Assembly (NCBI RefSeq): GCF_009208585.1
Contig: NZ_WFLN01000004.1
Coordinates: 637,526 to 701,525 of the forward strand
Length of the DNA stretch: 64,000 nucleotides
Reading direction: 5' to 3'
Origin: Fluviispira multicolorata
GTDB lineage: Bacteria; Bdellovibrionota_B; Oligoflexia; Silvanigrellales; Silvanigrellaceae
Part shown: positions 58,528-64,000 of the stretch, one piece after another
Layout of the letters: the number at the start of each line of letters is the position of its first letter
Position numbering within the stretch: the stretch's first letter is position 1
Translations under genes and position numbers: made by a program
The notes under the pieces: model-generated
What the model was told of the DNA's origin: nothing
The model's input: only the letters and a program-made list of their open reading frames with translations
Database searches by the model: none

Positions 58528-59994
58528 CTATATATTACTTTTAACTCCATTTTTTTTAATTACAACCAAAGTAACATCATCGACAATTAATTTTCCATTA
58601 TAAAAAGAATATGCATCTTCTATAATATCTCTCATCAAACAAGAACTTTCAAAGTCTATATAGTTCTTCTTCTTTACTAATTTTCTAATTCTAATTTCAC
58701 CATATACTATTTCTTTATCATTCGTATTTTCGATTAACCCATCTGTAAATAATATCAAAATTGTTTTATCATTAAAATCATACGTATTTATTTTAATATC
58801 TTCTATATCCTTATACTCAATTCGATTACCTAAACGATAACCTCCTAAAACAAGCCTTTTCACAATACAGTCTTCAGAAGTCGTATAATCTACTAAAAAA
58901 GGAAAATTATGTGCTGCATTTATAAAACTAAAACGCTTCATTTCTTCATCAAATATTATTAAGGCCATAGTCATATAAAAGTTATTATCACCAATTTTAT
59001 TTATGAAATTACTTAAATCAACGTAAACTTTCCTTAAATCTTCCATATCGCTTATCTGAGAGAATGAAACTGATTCGATAAATCCTGAAACAGCTGAAGC
59101 AATGACAGCACTTCCTGCACCATGCCCAGTGACATCTCCAATTAAAATCATTTTTTTATTGCCTAATTTATAGATCCCCCAAAGATCTCCCCCTACGCTA
59201 GCAGCACTTTGATAATAGTAGGCAAGATCTAAATTACTATCAAAACCACGAATAACATCAATTTTAGGTAACAGATTTCCTATAGCAAGACACACTGCAT
59301 TCATTTCTATTTCAAGTCTCTTATTAGTTTCAAATATAACTCTATTCTTTTGTTCCAATTCATTTATTTGAAATATAATTTTTTTAACCATAGGTCTAAA
59401 AATAAAGAATACTTCAGTGATTAGCGTTAAAAGAGTTAATAATAAAATTGCTCGCGAAATTTTTAAAATAAGTTGAATATCAGATTTACTTTTATCAGAG
59501 AATCTCTCTACATTTTCATTCAAATTTTTTAATAAATTATTTATATAATTATAATCAAACTCATTTATAAATTTCGAGCAATTTTTTGTAAGCGCACATT
59601 CAATAGCCTTATTTGTATAATTATTTATTCTTTCATATAAATTAATTTCATTTGATTTTTTAATACCGAGTTCAATTTCTTTTTGTGCTAAATAAATATT
59701 AGCTTCTTTCATGCGTGTAGCTAAATTTACAATTTCTTTCTCTATTAAATTACTTTTAAGATCTTTCTTATTATATACATAATAGCAAAGCAAAGAAATT
59801 CTTTGGCTAAGCATTCTTTGTCGTCCCGATATATTTATTATTTCGGAAAAAATCTCTTGTTTAACAATCATTCTATCTAAAATATTATTAGAAACAAGAG
59901 CCATACAAGCAATTATGAGTAAAGCAGACACATAGCGAGAAATAATTTGGAATTTAATATTTTTATTATCATTTTTTATTTGAAATAATTTCAT
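58528..59994 (-). CDS. Membrane PP2C-type (SpoIIE) phosphatase with PilJ-like sensor domain
   Basis: This 488-residue inner-membrane signalling phosphatase starts with a membrane helix at ~20-40. A periplasmic helical domain with the PilJ/nitrate-sensor-type signature ISGRQRMLSQRISLL comes next, then a second membrane helix at ~180-200 and a short coiled coil. The SpoIIE/PP2C domain follows with metal ligands in GDVTGHGAG (Asp287), LFTDGLIE and VDDVTLVVI. The enzyme should dephosphorylate a Ser/Thr-phosphoprotein, classically an anti-sigma-factor antagonist, in response to a periplasmic cue. No antagonist (STAS) or anti-sigma gene lies beside it; the HDOD protein downstream is the only candidate partner here. 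Confidence 0.88.
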   Translation of the reverse strand: MKLFQIKNDNKNIKFQIISRYVSALLIIACMALVSNNILDRMIVKQEIFSEIINISGRQRMLSQRISLLCYYVYNKKDLKSNLIEKEIVNLATRMKEANIYLAQKEIELGIKKSNEINLYERINNYTNKAIECALTKNCSKFINEFDYNYINNLLKNLNENVERFSDKSKSDIQLILKISRAILLLTLLTLITEVFFIFRPMVKKIIFQINELEQKNRVIFETNKRLEIEMNAVCLAIGNLLPKIDVIRGFDSNLDLAYYYQSAASVGGDLWGIYKLGNKKMILIGDVTGHGAGSAVIASAVSGFIESVSFSQISDMEDLRKVYVDLSNFINKIGDNNFYMTMALIIFDEEMKRFSFINAAHNFPFLVDYTTSEDCIVKRLVLGGYRLGNRIEYKDIEDIKINTYDFNDKTILILFTDGLIENTNDKEIVYGEIRIRKLVKKKNYIDFESSCLMRDIIEDAYSFYNGKLIVDDVTLVVIKKNGVKSNI

Positions 59995-60143
59995 ATTTTT
60001 CTCATACTATACCGATTATTCAAAAATAATTATAATTATATAATAGTTACAAATAATCTCGGCATGACAAAATAATGACAAATAGATAAAATTAAAAGCT
60101 GAATTAGATGAAAATAAATCAACTTTTAATTTTAAATGAGGTT

Positions 60144-61334
60144 TTATTTAATTGAGGGAATATCAATTTTAATTTCAACTTCTGCTTTATAATCAACATC
60201 TGGAAGAGCAAAACCAAAAAGTTTATAAAAATCATTTCGATAGCCAGCCAGATCAGAATAGTCGGTTATATTTTCTGAGTTTACCTTTTCCCAAAGCTTT
60301 GAGACTTCACTTTGTACATCCTCACGCATTTCCCAATCGTCAATACGAATAAGACCTTTTTTATCAGTTTTAATTTCATGATTTGCATATAAATTTTCGC
60401 TAAAAAGTCTATATGCTTGTTCGATGCAGTCTTCATGCAATTTCTTTTCTTTCATTATGCGAAACAAGAGCGAAATATAAAGAGGAACAACAGGAATGGC
60501 AGAGCTTGATTGTGTCACAACTGCCTTATTCACAGAAACAAAAGCTCTACCACCTATTTTTTGCAATTTATCAGTAATTATTGCAGCTGTTTTTTCAAGA
60601 TGTTCTTTGGCTTTTCCAATAGTTCCTTCACGATAAATTGGATAAGTTAATATAGGTCCAATATATGAATAGGCAACAGTGATAGCATTTTCAGAAAGTA
60701 CACCTGCATTTTGCAATGCATCCATCCACATTTCCCAATCTTCACCTCCCATAACCCGAATTGTGTTTTCAATATCTCCATCAGCAGCAGGTTCAATGCT
60801 CACTTCTTTGATTTCACCTGTCATAGGGTTAATTGATTTTTCGGAGTATGTTTTGCCAATTGGTCTCAGCACAGATGCAAAATTTTCGCCTGTCTTTGGA
60901 TGGGTTCTACGTGGCGAAGCTAAGCTATAAACAACAAGGTCTACTTTCTCTAAGTCTTGCTTTATAAGTTCTATTGTTTTTTGCTTAATTTCATCAGAAA
61001 AAGCGTCTCCATTGATACTTTTTGCATAGAGACCATCTTTATGTGCGGCATTTTCAAAAGCAGCTGTATTATACCACCCAGCAGTTGCCGTACGAGCTCC
61101 CTCAGCGGGCTTTTCAAAAAATACACCAATCGTTGCAGCTCCATTGCCATAAGCCGTGGCTATACGACTTGAAAGCCCATAACCTGTGGAGGCTCCAATA
61201 ACGAGAACTTTTTTAGCGCCCACTATTTTAGGATTATTTTTTACATAGTTAATTTGATTTTGCACATGCTGAGCACACCCAATTGGATGCGCTGTGGTAC
61301 AAATAAATCCTCGTACTTTTGGTTCAATAATCAT
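60144..61334 (-). CDS. fabV: Enoyl-ACP/trans-2-enoyl-CoA reductase FabV
   Basis: This 396-residue NADH-dependent reductase catalyses the last step of each fatty-acid elongation round and is of the triclosan-resistant FabV type. The N-terminus is MIIEPKVRGFICTTAHPIGC, the nucleotide motif is VIGASTGYGLSSRIA, and the catalytic Tyr-x8-Lys pair is Tyr234/Lys243 in YREGTIGKAK. The end DVDYKAEVEIKIDI is the usual tail. The length is typical (~400). AAAGGGAA precedes the ATG. It is a single gene, 149 nt from the phosphatase gene downstream. FabV may be the main enoyl reductase or may coexist with FabI elsewhere. Confidence 0.95.
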   Translation of the reverse strand: MIIEPKVRGFICTTAHPIGCAQHVQNQINYVKNNPKIVGAKKVLVIGASTGYGLSSRIATAYGNGAATIGVFFEKPAEGARTATAGWYNTAAFENAAHKDGLYAKSINGDAFSDEIKQKTIELIKQDLEKVDLVVYSLASPRRTHPKTGENFASVLRPIGKTYSEKSINPMTGEIKEVSIEPAADGDIENTIRVMGGEDWEMWMDALQNAGVLSENAITVAYSYIGPILTYPIYREGTIGKAKEHLEKTAAIITDKLQKIGGRAFVSVNKAVVTQSSSAIPVVPLYISLLFRIMKEKKLHEDCIEQAYRLFSENLYANHEIKTDKKGLIRIDDWEMREDVQSEVSKLWEKVNSENITDYSDLAGYRNDFYKLFGFALPDVDYKAEVEIKIDIPSIK

Positions 61335-61720
61335 TTTATTCCCTTTCTATCTAACGAAAGGAGTCAACCTAACCGGAAAACTCCAAGATCATTCTTAAAA
61401 CACTCTAAAAGAAGATTGCAACCTTTAGTTTAAATGCCTCTCATAAGCTAGCCTATTTGGAAACCTATGTCATTTATTGAAAATAGAGAATCAACGGGAA
61501 AACCTATTAACAAAATTTGTCTCTTTACCATTTTCACTTTCGTAAAATATAAGCAACGAAATTTTAATAATAACAATTTTGATAACAATAACTTGAATTT
61601 CTATTTAAAATAAATTATAAAAGTTACTCTCTCTTCTTTATCATTTAGAAGGGGACTCCTCTTATAATGAAATTAAAATATTATTTTCATTATATATGAT
61701 CTCTTTGAAAGGTGTTTGTC
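61335..61720. other. Intergenic region between fabV and the thrA leader
   Basis: This 386-nt AT-rich stretch lies upstream of both leftward fabV and rightward thrA and must hold both promoters. One frame of 48 codons (61467-61613, Asn-rich) exists but has no good ribosome binding site and reads like low-complexity noise. A 10-bp inverted repeat overlapping a TATAAT lies at 61663-61694. No tRNA or known riboswitch is visible. Confidence 0.5.
61663..61694 (+). promoter_or_regulatory. Candidate promoter/operator upstream of thrA
   Basis: TATAATGAAA (61663-61672) and TTTCATTATA (61685-61694) are perfect inverted copies with a 12-nt centre. The left arm starts with a consensus -10 hexamer TATAAT; the matching -35 is weak (TTATCA). 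A protein bound to the repeat would cover the start of transcription, so this could be the regulatory site of the thr transcript. I see no homology to a known operator. Confidence 0.4.
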
Positions 61721-61840
61721 ATGAAGTCTTCTGAGCCGATATTCTTTAAAGCACGAGCCTCTTTTTCTTCTCTTTTCTATTTTCCAATTATGAATATTAC
61801 GGCTACCAATAGCATGCCAACGCCACTCACGTTTATCTAA
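61721..61840 (+). CDS. Possible 39-residue leader peptide or small protein upstream of thrA
   Basis: This 39-codon frame has a fair AAAGG ribosome binding site 8 nt before its ATG. It begins MKSSEPIFFKARASF and ends PIMNITATNSMPTPLTFI, with four Thr, three Ile and two internal Met codons in the last 18. That is suggestive of a leader peptide reading charged tRNAs before thrA. Against this, no strong attenuator hairpin with a T-run follows in the 91 nt to thrA. The stretch is clearly richer in G+C than its flanks, so it is likely functional DNA, coding or not. A hydrophobic frame on the other strand is less well supported. Confidence 0.35.
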   Translation: MKSSEPIFFKARASFSSLFYFPIMNITATNSMPTPLTFI

Positions 61841-61931
61841 TTAAAAATTACAATTAAATATCTAATCATTTTAAAATTTTATTATATTATTTCAGAAAAT
61901 AATATATATTAAAAATAAAAGGCGTAACATA

Positions 61932-64000
61932 ATGGAAAATTTTTTAAGAAATAATATTATTATTCACAAATTTGGTGGTTCAAGCTTAGCAAATGCAGAT
62001 CGCTTCTTTTCTATAAAAAAGCTGCTTAATGAAGAAAAGGAAGTAATAGTTGTTTCTGCAATAAAAGATGCAACCTCAACTTTACAACTTATACTAAATA
62101 ACGCTGCAAACGGAAAAAATTTTTTAGAAATTCTAAAAAATTTAGAATATGCTCATTTCAATATTATTAAATCACTTCATTTTAATATATGTACATTAGA
62201 ATTAGAAAAAATAATTAAAAATGATTTTGAAGCTATCCAGAATATTTTACTTTCTGTCATGCATCTAACTTCATATTCTAAAGAAATAGAAGATTTTGTA
62301 TTAGGTTTTGGCGAACAATGGTCTGCACAAATATTGTCGCATTATTTAGCGCAATTTTATAAGACGCGCTATTTAGATGCTTCAAAAGTATTAAGCACAC
62401 ATTTTCAAAACAATATTATTTCCATCAATTGGGAAAAAAGTTCTAAAAATTTATATAATTTCCTCAATGAAAATGAATTCGATAAATTAGTTGTTACAGG
62501 ATTTATTGCCGCAAATGAAGAAGAAAAAAGAACTACTCTTGGAAGAAATGGAAGCGATTTTTCAGCAGCCATTTTTGCTAAACTTTTTAAAGCAAAAGAA
62601 TTGTATATTTGGAAAGATGTCGATGGAATTCTAAGTGCAAATCCCACCAAAGTAAGAGACGCCTTTCCAATTGAATCTCTTTCTTATAAAGAAGCTCTAG
62701 AACTTGCCTATTTTGGTGCAAAAGTCATACATCCACGCACAATATCTCCTGCACAAGAAGAAGGTATTCCTATTTTTATTAAAAATAGTTTTAAGCCTCT
62801 TCTCAAGGGGACAAAAATATCAGATAATCCTCAAAAAACTGAAAATCAGATTAAAGGTGTGACCGGAATAGATGATGTTGCTCTTATAAACATTGAAGGA
62901 GCAGGCATGATCGGAGTATCAGGAATATCGGCACGTATTTTTGATGCAATTCAACAAAAAAATATATCTGTTATACTTATTTCTCAAGCAAGCTCTGAAT
63001 ACTCTATTTGTTTTGCAGTTTCTAAAGAATATTCCGAATTAACTTTAAAAACTCTATCTGAAACTTTACAATTAGAAATTGAAAAAGGTCATATTGAAAA
63101 TATTTCTGTCGAAAATGAATGCTCTATTTTAGCTATCATTGGTGACGAAATGATTGGTTCTGTCGGTGTAGCTGGGAAATTATGTTCAACTCTTTCAAAG
63201 GCAAACATAAATATCATTGCAATTGCACAAGGCTCATCTGAAAGAAATATATCGGTCGTCATTAATAAAAAAGATCTAAACAAAGCTTTAAATTCAGTTC
63301 ATTCAAGCTTTTATTTATCCCATAAAACAATCGCAATTGGTTTGATTGGATTGGGTTCAGTTGGAAGCGCATTTTTTGAACAACTAAAATCTGCGGCGAG
63401 TGAACTTAAAAATAAATACCAAATAGATTTTTCAGTCCGCGGAATTATGAACAGTAAGAAAATGTGTTTAAGTGAAAAATCTATGGACATCACTCATTGT
63501 CATGAAAATTTAAAAAACAGCATGCTAGAAATTGATATCGAGAGATTTTCTTCGCATATTGCAAATGATGATTCCACACATGGAGTCATTATTGATTGTA
63601 CAGCAGATTTTAATATTGCCCAAAAATATATTAATTTTATAACTAAAGGTTTACATATAATTACACCAAATAAGCATGCTAATGGTGGAGATATTGCGTA
63701 TTATAAAGAATTAAAATCTTTAATAAAGCAAAAAAAATGTCATTACTATTATGAAGCTACTGTCTGTGCTGGCTTACCTGTCATTAATACTTTGCAAGAT
63801 ATTATAAAAACTGGTGACGAAATTTATAATATAGAAGGTATTGTTTCTGGAACTTTAAGTTATATATTTAATGAATTAGCTAAAGGAAAAAGATTTTCTG
63901 AAGTTGTTTATGATGCAAAAAGTCAAGGTTTTACAGAACCAGACCCTAGGGCAGACTTATCGGGTCAAGATGTTGCAAGAAAATTAATATGTCTTGCACG
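61932..64000 (+). CDS. thrA: Bifunctional aspartokinase/homoserine dehydrogenase (partial, first 689 codons)
   Basis: The frame is open from the ATG at 61932 to the window end, giving about 85% of a normal ~815-residue ThrA. The aspartokinase domain begins IIIHKFGGSSLAN and includes GRNGSDFSAAIFAK and the substrate stretch YFGAKVIHPRT. Two ACT-like regulatory segments follow (e.g. VTGIDDVALINIEGAGMIG). Homoserine dehydrogenase starts at about residue 460 with IAIGLIGLGSVGSAFF, then TPNKHANGGD and EATVCAGLPVINTL. It catalyses the first and third steps of threonine/methionine synthesis and is usually inhibited by threonine. AAAAGG precedes the ATG. thrB/thrC would be expected downstream, outside the window. 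Confidence 0.95.
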   Translation, partial: MENFLRNNIIIHKFGGSSLANADRFFSIKKLLNEEKEVIVVSAIKDATSTLQLILNNAANGKNFLEILKNLEYAHFNIIKSLHFNICTLELEKIIKNDFEAIQNILLSVMHLTSYSKEIEDFVLGFGEQWSAQILSHYLAQFYKTRYLDASKVLSTHFQNNIISINWEKSSKNLYNFLNENEFDKLVVTGFIAANEEEKRTTLGRNGSDFSAAIFAKLFKAKELYIWKDVDGILSANPTKVRDAFPIESLSYKEALELAYFGAKVIHPRTISPAQEEGIPIFIKNSFKPLLKGTKISDNPQKTENQIKGVTGIDDVALINIEGAGMIGVSGISARIFDAIQQKNISVILISQASSEYSICFAVSKEYSELTLKTLSETLQLEIEKGHIENISVENECSILAIIGDEMIGSVGVAGKLCSTLSKANINIIAIAQGSSERNISVVINKKDLNKALNSVHSSFYLSHKTIAIGLIGLGSVGSAFFEQLKSAASELKNKYQIDFSVRGIMNSKKMCLSEKSMDITHCHENLKNSMLEIDIERFSSHIANDDSTHGVIIDCTADFNIAQKYINFITKGLHIITPNKHANGGDIAYYKELKSLIKQKKCHYYYEATVCAGLPVINTLQDIIKTGDEIYNIEGIVSGTLSYIFNELAKGKRFSEVVYDAKSQGFTEPDPRADLSGQDVARKLICLA

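Noticed and set aside
61467..61613. 48-codon Asn-rich ORF between fabV and thrA
   Set aside because: There is no convincing ribosome binding site, and the low-complexity Asn/Phe/Lys composition is expected from random AT-rich DNA.
61720..61840. Hydrophobic 17-codon frame on the reverse strand (starting GTG, containing MLLVAVIFIIGK)
   Set aside because: It looks like a small membrane peptide but has no ribosome binding site; the opposite-strand ORF is better supported.
1..64000. tRNA/rRNA genes, CRISPR arrays, insertion sequences, prophage
   Set aside because: While reading the intergenic regions on both strands I saw no cloverleaf-like sequence with a T-loop motif, no regularly spaced direct repeats, and no transposase, integrase or phage structural gene.

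Overview
The window is AT-rich DNA with dense, intron-free genes. Many short overlaps (ATGA, TAATG) and purine-rich ribosome binding sites mark it as bacterial. Lipoprotein signals, an RND efflux system with an outer-membrane factor, FabV, ThrA and a Fur-type operator point to a Gram-negative cell. The mix of PrkA-YeaH-SpoVR, leucine catabolism, MenD, RHS and RCC1 proteins, and effector-like genes would fit Silvanigrellales or other Bdellovibrionota. That placement is an inference: no rRNA or other decisive marker is present.

Layout. 1-2026 (minus): an operon for a YheO/DauR-type regulator, a PLP aminotransferase and an ornithine-cyclodeaminase-family enzyme (cut by the window edge), with a near-consensus promoter and a palindromic operator candidate. 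2162-8229: a possible micro-ORF, DoxX, an S10 serine carboxypeptidase lipoprotein, a decayed chemoreceptor, the lysine exporter LysO and a secreted leucine-rich-repeat protein. 8656-17477 (plus): an mdtABC-type operon with two RND pumps and an outer-membrane factor. 17487-20951: a lipoprotein alpha/beta hydrolase, an orphan malonate decarboxylase alpha subunit (MdcA) behind a perfect 14-bp inverted repeat, and a Fur-box-controlled siderophore-type ABC ATPase.

21184-29985 (minus) is the most unusual stretch. It holds a protein with lipid-kinase/HipA-like catalytic motifs, a protein with the His-before-Cys motif order of permuted papain-fold enzymes, and a 1692-residue secreted RHS protein with its own promoter. 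I read this as a candidate effector/toxin island. It is followed by a Cys-cluster protein of unknown function and a secreted class 3 lipase.

32679-44880 is core metabolism: smc, pdxJ, and a five-gene leucine/isovalerate catabolic cluster (MCC beta, AtuA-like, methylglutaconyl-CoA hydratase, MCC alpha, isovaleryl-CoA dehydrogenase). 44998-53056: a PP2A-like phosphatase, an AMP-binding-family protein with altered active-site motifs, the complete PrkA-YeaH-SpoVR stress module and a single-domain response regulator. 53274-55886: two tandem RCC1-propeller lipoproteins closed by a clear terminator. 56026-64000: menD, an HDOD protein with a PilJ-sensor/SpoIIE-type phosphatase, fabV, and the first 689 codons of bifunctional thrA behind a possible leader ORF. 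I found no tRNA, rRNA, CRISPR array, transposase or phage gene.
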